64,000 bases of DNA, from NCBI RefSeq assembly GCF_040685555.1, contig NZ_JBFBIK010000022.1, positions 1-64,000 on the forward strand, written 5' to 3'. A program made the position numbers and the translations under genes. This DNA comes from Sphaerisporangium sp040685555. Lineage in GTDB: Bacteria > Actinomycetota > Actinomycetes > Streptosporangiales > Streptosporangiaceae. Position 1 is the stretch's first letter, and each line of letters starts with the position of its first letter. Below are positions 56,059 to 64,000 of the stretch, piece by piece. Below the pieces are notes generated by a model, which worked only from the letters and a program-made list of their open reading frames with translations, did not search any database and was not told the DNA's origin.

Positions 56059-56255
56059 GAGCGGGATCCCAACGGCGGGTGGGTCGATCTACTCGCGAAT
56101 CAGAGGGCGGTGCCCCGTCAACCGGCGCGGTGCGGGACACCGTCCTCTTTTTTTACCCTGCTGAGCAGGGACTTTTTACTTTCTAGGATTAGAGCCCCAA
56201 ATCCGGGTAGCCACCTTTTCAGCGTGAAGGTGCGACCCTCAAGGGGAGGCTCAAT

Positions 56256-56525
56256 ATGTCCATTCAAACCATCCTCGGCGCGATCGTCATCGGTGCCATC
56301 ATCGGTGCTCTGGGACGGCTCATTCTTCCGGGCCGGCAGCCCATCGGGTGGATCCTCACCATCGTCGTCGGCATCGTCGCTGCTCTGATCGGTACCGCGA
56401 TCGCCCAGGTGCTGGGTGTCGCCACCACCGACGGCATCGACTGGATCGAACTCGTCATGCAGGTGGTTCTGGCTGTCGTCGGTGTCGGTCTGGTGGCCGG
56501 TCTCCGCGGCCGCACAAGGGTCTGA
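56256..56525 (+). CDS. GlsB/YeaQ/YmgE-family membrane protein
   Basis: 89 residues, three hydrophobic Gly-rich segments (AIVIGAIIGALGRLILPG motif is typical). The family is stress-induced in many bacteria; mechanism unknown. ATG 56256 with AGGGGAGG upstream. Confidence 0.9.
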   Translation: MSIQTILGAIVIGAIIGALGRLILPGRQPIGWILTIVVGIVAALIGTAIAQVLGVATTDGIDWIELVMQVVLAVVGVGLVAGLRGRTRV

Positions 56526-57014
56526 CCCAAGGCGGAGTGCACCCGCACGGTGACCTTCGCCGACGTTCGAGCCGCCAAGTGTGATCTCTTGGCCGTCAGG
56601 CCCTGAAACACGGCGGTCACCCGCACGGTGCCCGACTCCGCCGGCACCTTCAAAGATCCGCCCGCTCCCCCCGAGCGGGCGGATCTTCTGGCGTTCTCCT
56701 GGCCCCGAATGCGCCCGTCTCTTCGCTGCGCCCGTCTCTTGGCCCAGGCTGCGCCCGTTTCCAAGGCTGAGACCTGCCCGTTCCTCCCCGCCTCGTGGAG
56801 GTGGCTGGCCCGCCGTCCGGTGAGGTCAAGGGTTGGGTGGGCAACACACGGCCCACCCGTCGACTTCTTGACGGGTGGGCGAAGATGCGGACGCCGTCGT
56901 ACGTACGAACCTTCGTGGACAGCGCACTCGCGGAATGGGCTTGGCCGGCTGAAGGTTCCGTCTGGCGCAGGCAGAGCAGCGAACGTCGCCGTCCCCGGTG
57001 CCCCGACTCGCTGG
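56526..57014. other. Intergenic region with hairpins
   Basis: About 490 bases with no supported gene. It holds the terminator at 56653-56687 and a second perfect hairpin, GCCCACCCGTC (56851-56861) with GACGGGTGGGC (56870-56880). CACCGTGCGGGTG-type segments occur twice on the minus strand (near 56545 and 56620); I see no coding sense in them. Confidence 0.5.
56653..56687. terminator. Perfect 15-bp hairpin
   Basis: AAGATCCGCCCGCTC (56653-56667) pairs with GAGCGGGCGGATCTT (56673-56687), 5-base loop, T-rich on the plus side. Ends the GlsB-like transcript. Confidence 0.85.
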
Positions 57015-58890
57015 CTACTCCTCGGGGGGCAGTGGGGTGCTGCGCATCCGTCCGGACGGTGGTGCCACGGTCTCCCCGGCGTACGGCTGCCGCCTGGCCC
57101 GCGGGGCCTCCTCCTCGTCGGCGCTGCCGGCGCCGTGGGCCGGGTCGGGACCGGCGTCGGCCTCCTCCTGCGCCCCAGACGGCAGCGGAGAGGCGTCCTC
57201 CCGCAGATGGGGGTAGGGCTGGGTGTTGGCCGCAGGCGACTCGTCAGCGCCGTCCGAGACCTCCGTGGCCGGCCGCTCGGCCGGCTCGTCGGTGACCTGC
57301 GGGTACGGCTGCGTGTCGCCGGGCTCGCGATCGCGCGCCGGCTTGGGGAGCGGGTGGACCAGCACGTCACCGGTGGAGGGCCGTACGAGGTCTCCCCAGC
57401 GGAGCGGCATGTCGGGGTCCCGCTCCGGTCGCGGCGACGGAGTGTTCCGCGCTCGCGGCTTCGGCACCAGCCGCTGCTCAGCCTCCGGCTCAGGAACCGC
57501 GTGCTCCTGCTCCGAGACAGCGTGTCCCTGATCGGGATCCGCATTCAACTGCTCCGGCATGGCGTGTCCCGGATCGGAAACGGCGTGCTCCCGCTCTGAG
57601 ACGGCGTGCCCTTGATCGGAAACGGCGTGCTCCCGCTCCGGGATGGCGTGCCCCTCGTCCGGAACCGCGTGCTCCTGGTCCGAGACAGCGTGCTCCTGGT
57701 CCGAGACAGCGGGCCCCTGGTCCGAGACAGCGGGCCCCTGGTCCGAGACAGCGGGCCCCTGGTCCGAGACNNNNNNNNNNNNNNNNNNNNNNNNNNNNNN
57801 NNNNNNNNNNNNNNNNNNNNNNNNNNNNNNNNNNNNNNNNNNNNNNNNNNNNNNNNNNNNNNNNNNNNACAGCGGGTCCCTGGTCGGGTTCCGCGTGCAC
57901 CTGCGGGACGGCGTACGCCGGGCCGGAAGCCGCATGCTCCAGCGCCGGGCTCGTTTGCTCCCACTCAGGGGCTCCGGGCTCTGAGGCATCGCCCTCGTCA
58001 CTGGAGGCGTCGGCCTTCGCTGGCCTCGTATCAGCCTGCCTGGGAGGAGGCGGAGCCGGGTGCCTGGGAGCCGGAACCGGGTGCGTGGGCACCCGCTCGC
58101 CCCCGTCGGCCTCGCCGTCCCTTTCCTGGCGTGGCAGCGGCGGCAGCTCGTCCACAGGAGGGGTCTCCGGAGCGGGCGTCGGCGGCACCACCGGGGCGAT
58201 CTCAGGCTCGGGCGTGTACAGGGCCTCCAGATGCGGTGCGAAATCTCGCTCCAGGGCGGAGGCATGGCCCGTTTCGAGCGGCGGAGCCAGGTCGGGGTCA
58301 CGTTCCTCGTGCCCGAAGGGCACGATGTCCGTCCGTACCGCATGGCCATGGACGCCCGCCTCGCGCTCACGGGAGTCCGCTGCCTCGTGCTCGGAGACGC
58401 TCGCGGACTGGAGACGCCTCGCCGGGAGCAGGAAGAGCCACAGCCCGAGGACCAGCATCACCCAGGGGACCACGGCGACGGCCACAGCGGCCTGCCGGAC
58501 GCCGATGGAGACGCCTGTGGCGATCACGACGTTCGCCGCGGCGGCGGCCACGATCAGCAGGGCGAGGATCAGAGCGGCCTGGAGTCTCAGGAGCAGCCGG
58601 GCGGGCCGCAGCAGGAGCATGCTGATCAGCGCGATCGCGAGCAGCGCGTCGAAGCCGGCCGGGTAGAGATAGGCGAGGTCCGGCCGTGCTCCTCCCGTCA
58701 CGGCGAGGTACCGCAGCGCGTCGAAGGACAGCACGCAGGCGGCGCCGGCCAGCGCGGCGACCGCGAGGCCCGCGACGGCGGTCCCCACGCGGCGCAGCAA
58801 CAGGGCCGCTCCGGTCGGCTGGGCGGGAACGGGCAGAGGCGCGGTCCGGCGGGAGGACTGGCCTGCCGCCAAGGGGGGAGTGACGTCCAT
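57015..58890 (-). CDS. DUF2637 membrane protein with long repeat-rich tail (assembly gap inside)
   Basis: N-terminal 180 residues have four membrane segments with the DUF2637 core (SFDALRYLAVTGGARPDLAYLYPAGFDAL begins near residue 55). A long Pro/Glu-rich linker follows, then a run of heptapeptides (GPAVSDQ, EHAVSDQ and variants) interrupted by 98 Ns at 57771-57868, then a Pro-rich C-terminus ending MRSTPLPPEE. The reading frame before and after the Ns differs, so the gap length is not exact. ATG 58890. DUF2637 is associated with actinobacterial mobile elements and membranes; function unknown. Confidence 0.8.
57530..57880 (-). repeat. 21-bp coding tandem repeat (heptapeptide array)
   Basis: Units such as CAGCGGGCCCCTGGTCCGAGA (57728 onward, plus strand) repeat every 21 bases up to the gap and resume as a variant after it, encoding GPAVSDQ on the minus strand. 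Further from the gap the units diverge to EHAVSDQ, GHAIPER and similar. Confidence 0.9.
57771..57868. other. Assembly gap (98 Ns)
   Basis: Unresolved bases within the 21-bp repeat. The flanking frames do not match, so the true array length is unknown. Confidence 1.
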
Positions 58891-59376
58891 GGCGCTTCGA
58901 GCCTACAGAATCGGCGCTGCCGTAACCGGCGCGGACCGCGACGCCACGCGGCACCCCCTCAGAAGGAACCCCCAACCCGCCCCTTTCGCGTGGGCCCGTC
59001 CAGTGGCCCGCCCACTCCGGGTCCGGAACGGTCAGCCACGGCCAAGTCCGGCCGACGCGACAGGAGTCTGGTAGCGACGTGAGCAATGAGGCCATAGTGG
59101 CCCGGGGGGCTGCGGTGACCATGCGAGCGTCCGGAGTCGGTTGCCCGGGGATCCCGATTTCCGGCAGACCCGTGCGTTCCACGAATCCATCGCTGAGGCA
59201 AGGGGCAAAGCAGGGCATACCAAGCCAAATGATCTTGAACAAGGTGCTCGATTAGGGGGAAGGCGGTCAGCCGTTCCGGCCTCGCGGAAAGGCCTCGGGA
59301 TTCACATTCGTTTTGCGGGCTTGTGAGGTCGGGCAACCAGTCCTGCCACGGCGTGCGAGGTATTAGCCTTGCGTTC
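58891..59376. other. Divergent intergenic region before cysS
   Basis: About 490 bases. TAGCCT at 59364-59369 lies 7 bases before GTG 59377, again the leaderless geometry. Nothing resembling a T-box (no specifier stem with downstream TGGNACC-type box) is seen. No supported gene. Confidence 0.5.
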
Positions 59377-60774
59377 GTGAGTCTGCGCCTATATGACACC
59401 AGCACCCGTGCGGTCCGCGACTTCGTGCCCATCCAGCCGGGCCAGGTCTCGATTTACCTGTGCGGCGCCACTGTCCAGGCTCCGCCGCATATCGGGCACA
59501 TCCGTTCGGGCGTCAACTTCGACGTCATGCGGCGGTGGCTGACGCGGTCCGACTACGAAGTGTCGTTCTGCCGCAACGTGACCGACCTCGACGACAAGAT
59601 CATCCGGGTCGCGGCCGAAGAGGGCGTGCCGTGGTTCGTCGTCGCCGAGCGCAACCAGCGGGCGTTCACGTGGGCGTACGACATGCTCGGCTGCCTGCCG
59701 CCCACGGTCGAGCCGAGGGCGATGGGCCACATCCCCGAGATGATCGAGCTGATCCACCGGCTGATCGACAAGGGCCACGCCTACGCCGCGGGCGGCGACG
59801 TCTACTTCGACGTCATGTCCTACGCCGAGCGTTACGGCAGGCTCTCCAACCAACGTCCCGAGAACATGCGGGCGGCGGCCGACACCGACACCGACTCGGC
59901 CAAGCGCGACGCCCGTGACTTCGCGCTGTGGAAGGGCGCCAAGCCCGGCGAGCCGACCTGGGCGACCCCGTGGGGTCCAGGCCGTCCCGGCTGGCACCTC
60001 GAGTGCTCCGCCATGGCCACCAAGTACCTCGGCGAGACCTTCGACATCCACGGCGGCGGTGTCGACCTGATCTTCCCGCACCACGAGAACGAGGTCGCCC
60101 AGTCGCAGGCGGCGGGTGACGGCTTCGCCCGCTACTGGCTGCACAACGGCATGCTCAAGATCGGCGCCGAGAAGATGAGCAAGTCTCTCGGCAACTCCCT
60201 GCTGGTCCCGGCGATGCTCGGCAAGGTCCGTGCCGTCGAGCTCCGCTACTACCTCGTGGCCGCCCACTACCGCTCCTCGATCGACTACTCCGATGAGGCG
60301 CTCGCCGAGGCCGCCACCGGTTACCAGCGCATCGAGGGCTTCGTCACCCGGGCCGCCGAGGTGATCCACGACGTCGACGCGGCCGCGCCGCTCCCGCAGG
60401 CGTTCGTGGACGCGATGGACGACGACCTCGGGGTGCCGCAGGCGCTCGCCGTGGTCCACGAGGTCGTCCGCGAGGGCAACGTCGCCCTGGCCCACGGTAA
60501 CAAGGAGCAGGTGGCACGACTTCTCGCTGAGACCCAGAACATGCTCGACGTGCTCGGTCTCGACCCCCGGTCACCGCAGTGGCGGGAGGGAAGGGCCGAC
60601 AGCGGCCTGCGTGACACCGTGGACACCCTGGTCAAGGTGGCTCTGGAGCAGCGCCAGGCCGCCCGCGCCCGTAAGGACTACGCCGCGGCCGACGCGATCC
60701 GCGACCAGCTCGCCGCGGCGGGCGTGATGGTCGAGGACACCCCCCAGGGCGCCCGATGGGAACTGGCCCGCTGA
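59377..60774 (+). CDS. cysS: Cysteinyl-tRNA synthetase
   Basis: 465 residues, class I synthetase. HIGH-type motif PPHIGHIRSG, KMSKS motif (AEKMSKSLGNSLL) and zinc ligands (YLCGATVQ, ECSAM, HHENE) present. GTG 59377 begins MSLRLYDT, the family start. rlmB follows by 22 bases, an order conserved in actinobacteria. Confidence 0.97.
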   Translation: MSLRLYDTSTRAVRDFVPIQPGQVSIYLCGATVQAPPHIGHIRSGVNFDVMRRWLTRSDYEVSFCRNVTDLDDKIIRVAAEEGVPWFVVAERNQRAFTWAYDMLGCLPPTVEPRAMGHIPEMIELIHRLIDKGHAYAAGGDVYFDVMSYAERYGRLSNQRPENMRAAADTDTDSAKRDARDFALWKGAKPGEPTWATPWGPGRPGWHLECSAMATKYLGETFDIHGGGVDLIFPHHENEVAQSQAAGDGFARYWLHNGMLKIGAEKMSKSLGNSLLVPAMLGKVRAVELRYYLVAAHYRSSIDYSDEALAEAATGYQRIEGFVTRAAEVIHDVDAAAPLPQAFVDAMDDDLGVPQALAVVHEVVREGNVALAHGNKEQVARLLAETQNMLDVLGLDPRSPQWREGRADSGLRDTVDTLVKVALEQRQAARARKDYAAADAIRDQLAAAGVMVEDTPQGARWELAR

Positions 60775-60795
60775 TCGCGCCGGTAGGCTGGCATC

Positions 60796-61770
60796 ATGGC
60801 TGGTGTGGGTAAGGGGTCCGGTAGGCCCGCGAAGAAGAAGGGCCCCACACGGGGCACCGGTGGGCAGGGCCGGTCCGCTCTTCAAGGAAGAGGAGCGACC
60901 CCGCCTGCCCACGAGCGCCACTGGTTCAAAGACAAGAAACGCGCCGCTCAGGGCGCCCCGGGTGCGGCGCCGCGCACCCAGGAGAAGCAGCCCGCACGGC
61001 CGAGCCGCGGGGGCAAGCGTGACGACGCTCCCGAGGTCATCGGCGGCCGTAACCCCGTGGTCGAGGTCCTGCGCGCCGAAGTGCCCGCCAACGTTCTGTA
61101 CGTGGCGCAGCGCGTCGAGAGCGACGACCGCATCCGCGAAGCGATCAAGATGGCCGCCAACCGTGGCATCGCCCTGCTCGAGGTCAGCCGTGACAAGCTC
61201 GACCGGCTGACCGAGGGCTCGGTCCACCAGGGCCTCGCGCTCCAGCTCCCGCCGTACGAGTACGCCCATCCGGAGGACCTCGTCGAGCGGGCACGCGACG
61301 CGGCCGAGGTGCCGCTGATCATCGCGCTCGACAGCGTCACCGACCCGCGCAACCTCGGGGCCATCGCCCGCTCCGCCACCGCCTTCGGTGCCCACGGCAT
61401 CCTCGTGCCGTCACGCCGCTCGGCGGGGGTCACCGCGGGAGCCTGGAAGACCTCCGCCGGCACCCTGGCCCACCTCCCCGTGGCCCGTGCCGCCAACCTC
61501 ACGAGCACGCTCCGCGAATACCGCGAGCAGGGCCTGTTCGTGGTCGGCCTCGACGGCGCGGGTTCCACCGACATCGGCGACGTCGAGCTGGCCACCGAGC
61601 CTCTCGTCATCGTGGTCGGCTCGGAGGGCAAGGGCCTGTCCCGCCTCGTCCGCGAGTCCTGCGACGTGGTGGCACGCATCCCCATGAACGCCGCCGCCGA
61701 GTCCCTCAACGCCGGCATAGCCGCGGGCATCGCCCTCTACGAGGTCGCCCGCCTCCGCCGCCGCCGCTGA
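60796..61770 (+). CDS. rlmB: 23S rRNA (guanosine-2'-O-)-methyltransferase RlmB
   Basis: 324 residues. Basic disordered N-terminus (KKKGPTRGTGGQGR), a substrate-binding domain (VIGGRNPVVEVLRA), and the SPOUT knot with DSVTDPRNLGAIARSATAFG, IVVGSEGKGLSRLV and AAESLNAGIAAGIALYE. Methylates G2251-equivalent of 23S rRNA. ATG 60796. Confidence 0.95.
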   Translation: MAGVGKGSGRPAKKKGPTRGTGGQGRSALQGRGATPPAHERHWFKDKKRAAQGAPGAAPRTQEKQPARPSRGGKRDDAPEVIGGRNPVVEVLRAEVPANVLYVAQRVESDDRIREAIKMAANRGIALLEVSRDKLDRLTEGSVHQGLALQLPPYEYAHPEDLVERARDAAEVPLIIALDSVTDPRNLGAIARSATAFGAHGILVPSRRSAGVTAGAWKTSAGTLAHLPVARAANLTSTLREYREQGLFVVGLDGAGSTDIGDVELATEPLVIVVGSEGKGLSRLVRESCDVVARIPMNAAAESLNAGIAAGIALYEVARLRRRR

Positions 61771-61852
61771 CCCCGCCCCAAGCCGCCCGACCCAGTACCG
61801 ATGATCGGTGACGGTGCCCACCCCATACGACTAAACTCGTAGGGCACCACAC

Positions 61853-61925
61853 GCCGACGTAGCTCAATCGGCAGAGCAACGGTCTTGTAAACCGTAGGTC
61901 AGGGGTTCGATTCCCCTCGTCGGCT
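61853..61925 (+). tRNA. tRNA-Thr (anticodon TGT)
   Basis: Complete cloverleaf: acceptor GCCGACG/CGTCGGC, D arm AGCTC, anticodon stem ACGGT/ACCGT with loop CTTGTAA, T arm AGGGG/CCCCT. The 3' end is followed after 6 bases by the stop of a reversed integrase, so it is an integration site. Confidence 0.95.
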
Positions 61926-61931
61926 CCCAGC

Positions 61932-62330
61932 TCAAAGGCCCTTTTCCGTTCTCAACGGGAGAGGGTCTTTTGATCGTTTGGGAGACGAGTGGGAGATCGT
62001 CTTCGCGCGGCCTGCACGGAACGGTTGCAGCAGCCTGTCCAAAATCGCGACCGGCGAATGCAAGCTCATGGCCGCTCGCTGGGTGAGCGCCGTCTCCCAC
62101 CGCTGTTGCAGCGCGTCCGACAGCTGAGCCCGCATGCCCGGCGACACGTGCGTGTACACGCCCCGCATGCCCGGCACCGTGTGCCCCATCCGCTCGGCCT
62201 GGAGGATCTCGGGGATGCCGTCCTCGGCCATCCACGTCTTGTGACCATGCCGCAGACCGTGTGGTGTCAACCCGCGGCAGATCGGCAGCCACGAGGCGAG
62301 GTGATGGTGTTCGGGGTCATACACCGGCAC
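61932..62330 (-). pseudogene. Truncated tyrosine recombinase (integrase C-terminus)
   Basis: 132 residues of the catalytic domain: LTPHGLRHGHKTWM (His-x-x-Arg box), AERMGHTVPGMRGVYTHV (second His and nucleophile Tyr). The first Arg box and the N-terminal arm-binding domains are missing; the frame begins abruptly at 62330. The C-terminus points at the tRNA-Thr 3' end, the standard layout of AICE-type integrases. Confidence 0.85.
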
Positions 62331-62341
62331 GCCCCGGCCGC

Positions 62342-62497
62342 GCGGACATCATTACCGAGGTCCCCGACCTCACGGACGTGCGGGACATCCCGCTCGCAAG
62401 GGTCGGCTCACTAGCCGGCGCAGGACTGCTCAACGGGTCAAACCTGCCGGTCTCGACCGCCGGGGTGAGCGTGGCCGCGTTTAACTCCTCCATCTGA
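62342..62497 (+). pseudogene. FxSxx-COOH (FxsA-like) RiPP precursor remnant
   Basis: 51 residues ending AAFNSSI-stop, the FxSxx-COOH signature. The preceding VPDLTDVRDIPLARVGSL fits the LxDVxxIPLxxL leader pattern of fxsA precursors as I remember it. No start codon or ribosome binding site is in place: the frame runs back only into antisense of the integrase fragment, and the junction is at about 62332-62342. No FxsB radical SAM or other Fxs enzyme is visible. Confidence 0.6.
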
Positions 62498-62515
62498 CCG
62501 CCCCACATGGAAGAC

Positions 62516-62556
62516 GCGGCGGGCCCCGCCACCCCAGACTCAGACCCGCCGCGCCG
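62516..62556. terminator. GC-rich hairpin after the precursor remnant
   Basis: GCGGCGGG (62516-62523) pairs with CCCGCCGC (62545-62552), then GCCGTTTA. Between convergent features. Confidence 0.6.
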
Positions 62557-62557
62557 T

Positions 62558-62830
62558 TTATCGGGTACGCCCGAGCAGGAGGCGCTCCCACAGCCGCTCG
62601 GCGTCCGGGTATCTCATGTGCTCGGTGTCGGCAACCCGCACCCTGCTATTGGGACCGGGCCGGTGGCGCCGGCGGATCCACGCCCGGCCCCCACCCGCCA
62701 TCAGGTAGTACACCTTCTGGCGGCACCGGCACGTCCAGCGCAGCTCGCGGGCACGTTCCACAGTGTTCGTAGCGGGATACCACGTGATCCGGTCGATGCC
62801 GCTCGCGCCTGACCAGCGAGGGATGTGCAC
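62558..62830 (-). CDS. Small hypothetical protein (AICE cargo)
   Basis: About 90 residues, Arg-rich, with VHIPRWSGASGIDRITWYP and a Cys pair in RWTCRCRQKVYYL. No good start codon lies upstream of GTG 62830, but the frame continues as ETFVVAFDGNADHG back to the previous stop, so a non-standard start near 62881 is possible. Last in a four-gene overlapping operon. Not recognised. Confidence 0.5.
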   Translation of the reverse strand: MHIPRWSGASGIDRITWYPATNTVERARELRWTCRCRQKVYYLMAGGGRAWIRRRHRPGPNSRVRVADTEHMRYPDAERLWERLLLGRTR

Positions 62831-62883
62831 CCCGTGGTCGGCGTTGCCGTCGAAGGCGACGACGAACGTCTCGTGGCCGATGC

Positions 62884-63138
62884 TTACGGCCGACCCGTCG
62901 AGTACCCAACGCGGTGCGCGATGTCGTCCTGTGCGGCGAGCTCCATCGCCAGCGCCACGACGTCGCCGCGGGCGATGCTCGGGACCAGCCCTGCGCAGCG
63001 CTGGGACGGGGTCAGGGGGACGTACCGGAACGCCCACCAGCCCATCGAGGTGCCGTCAGCCCGCAAGGGCCGGGTGACCCGCCACGCCGGGTTGTCCTGG
63101 TTGAGCACAGCGAGCTGCCGTTGGACCGTGCCCATCAT
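62884..63138 (-). CDS. Small hypothetical protein (AICE cargo)
   Basis: 84 residues from ATG 63138, overlapping the ATPase stop (ATGA). Sequence MMGTVQRQLAVLNQDNPAWRV and GWWAFRYVPLTPSQRCAGL; no domain recognised. Conserved-looking short regulator partners of this kind sit in streptomycete element operons. Confidence 0.6.
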   Translation of the reverse strand: MMGTVQRQLAVLNQDNPAWRVTRPLRADGTSMGWWAFRYVPLTPSQRCAGLVPSIARGDVVALAMELAAQDDIAHRVGYSTGRP

Positions 63139-63530
63139 GACCCCATCAAGCGGGAGAACCAGACGACCTTGCCGGTCTCGTCCTTGCCAGGATGGACGCC
63201 CCACCGGTCGGCGAGCGCATTGACGATGTGAAGACCGCGTCCATGCTCGCCGTCGGCTGGGCAGAGCTGGCCGCCGTGATCCAGCCAGATGCCGCCCTGG
63301 TCGGCGACCTCGCCCCTCAACGCCCGACCTGCGCGCTTGAGTGACAGCGTGATCGGCGGCTGGGCGTGCATAACGGCGTTGGTGAGGAGTTCGCTCACGA
63401 CAACGGTCACGTCCTCAGCGAGAGCGCGCATGCCCCATGAGGTGAGGGTCTCGCGGACCAGGTGGCGGGCTTTGGCCACCACCGCTGGGTCCGCGGGCAG
63501 ATCCCAGTGAACCTCTCGCGTGACCGTCAC
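63135..63530 (-). CDS. Anti-sigma-factor-type ATP-binding protein (RsbW-like HATPase)
   Basis: 131 residues. N-box VVSELLTNAVMHAQ and G-box GRGLHIVNALADRWGV of the HATPase_c fold. GTG 63530 overlaps the upstream stop (GTGA). In actinobacteria such short proteins act as anti-sigma or regulatory kinases, and they are frequent in mobile elements and RiPP-type clusters. Target unknown. Confidence 0.88.
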   Translation of the reverse strand: MTVTREVHWDLPADPAVVAKARHLVRETLTSWGMRALAEDVTVVVSELLTNAVMHAQPPITLSLKRAGRALRGEVADQGGIWLDHGGQLCPADGEHGRGLHIVNALADRWGVHPGKDETGKVVWFSRLMGS

Positions 63531-63919
63531 GCCGCGCCCCCGCTCTCGCCGAGGAGCGCTCTGAGGCGCCCTTGCCATGCCAGGAGGCCGATCTCCTTGG
63601 TCGCCACAGGCTGCGCTTTACAGGCGAGGCCACTGTGCTCCACGATGTGCGCCATGCTGGTCCGGGGATCAATGAGTAGAGCGATCTCCACACCGGGCCA
63701 GGACGCGGATGCGAGCCGGTCGGGATGGGAGAGAAGGCGCTCCACGACGACGGCCCAGAACGCCCGCTCGGGCTGTTCGGCCGGAACTGGGGTGCCCTGG
63801 GACACGCTGTCGCTGATCAGCACCAGGGCAGGCTGCGGATCGGACATCAGGTGGTACCGCTCGTCCAGCCATGCGTACGTTAGGCATGCATGGCTGGCGG
63901 GGTCGTGAGGGACTCGCAT
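63527..63919 (-). CDS. Hypothetical protein, first gene of the operon
   Basis: 130 residues: ATG 63919, YAWLDERYHLMSDPQPALVL, GVEIALLIDPRTSMAHIV, a compact alpha/beta pattern. No domain recognised. Starts the operon that runs to 62558. Confidence 0.65.
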   Translation of the reverse strand: MRVPHDPASHACLTYAWLDERYHLMSDPQPALVLISDSVSQGTPVPAEQPERAFWAVVVERLLSHPDRLASASWPGVEIALLIDPRTSMAHIVEHSGLACKAQPVATKEIGLLAWQGRLRALLGESGGAA

Positions 63920-63938
63920 ACTGGCCCCTTAGCATCTA

Positions 63939-63960
63939 CGTCAATTCTTTAACGTATACG
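63939..63960 (-). promoter_or_regulatory. Possible promoter/operator of the minus operon
   Basis: The 8-bp palindrome CGTATACG (63953-63960) and minus-strand TTGACG (63944-63939) lie 20-40 bases before ATG 63919. The AT-rich patch stands out in high-GC surroundings. Confidence 0.4.
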
Positions 63961-64000
63961 ACAATGACCAGAGGGTAGGGTGCCTGTCAACCCAGTCACT

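Noticed and set aside
57540..57880. CRISPR array
   Set aside because: Regular 21-bp repeats but without spacers, inside a coding frame; no cas genes anywhere in the window.
58891..59376. T-box leader for cysS
   Set aside because: No T-box sequence, specifier loop or antiterminator; the gene looks leaderless.

Overview
This 64 kb window is high-GC actinobacterial chromosome. It carries two mycothiol genes (mshA, mshD), GlnR, CarD, MurT/GatD, a Nur-type Fur regulator, SenX3/RegX3 with PhoU, GTG/TTG starts and many leaderless-looking promoters. Gene content and synteny fit the Streptosporangiales (Nonomuraea, Streptosporangium, Microbispora relatives). That placement is inference from gene families, not a database match.

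Layout. 0-4.6 kb: a PqqD-like/M50 membrane protease coupled to a TPR protein, then an Old Yellow Enzyme. 4.6-7.3 kb: an island built on tRNA-Gly(CCC). Two extra copies of the tRNA 3' half mark successive integrations, and each interval holds a small toxin-antitoxin-like pair. 7.4-10.3 kb: dCTP deaminase and a DUF47/PiT phosphate uptake pair. 10.3-17.7 kb: a Crp-like/NB-ARC/TPR regulator, mshD, a secreted 5'-nucleotidase and glnR. 18-22.6 kb: MoaD-like protein, LmeA-like protein, ECF sigma/anti-sigma, thioredoxin, and a sulfur operon (DUF4395-sseA-DUF1416) led by a short Cys-containing leader peptide.

22.9-35.2 kb is the most unusual region. A four-gene module (polytopic membrane protein plus three convergent single-pass proteins) is present twice in tandem, followed by a membrane-anchored coiled-coil protein and a 1031-residue HerA/FtsK-like ATPase. 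I propose this as a candidate undescribed envelope system. One polytopic paralogue has a one-base frameshift near its C-terminus.

35.2-54 kb is mostly conserved core: murT-gatD, DsrE-like, nitrobindin, nur, ygfZ, dtd, asparaginase, DUF2207, DUF2516-HbhA-XRE, BlaI/M56 protease, macro domain, methyltransferase, SDR, mshA, YbjN, gpm, phoU, senX3-regX3. Between nitrobindin and nur the minus strand carries a promoter, a 13-codon ORF with a strong ribosome binding site, and a structured, terminated RNA.

54-61.8 kb: lipoprotein, carD, ispF (no ispD between them), a GlsB-like protein, a DUF2637 protein with heptapeptide repeats interrupted by an assembly gap of 98 Ns, cysS and rlmB. 61.85-64 kb: tRNA-Thr(TGT) followed by a second mobile-element scar. 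It contains a truncated tyrosine integrase fused at its break to a sequence ending in the FxSxx-COOH signature of Fxs RiPP precursors, then a four-gene overlapping minus-strand operon with an anti-sigma-factor-type ATPase.
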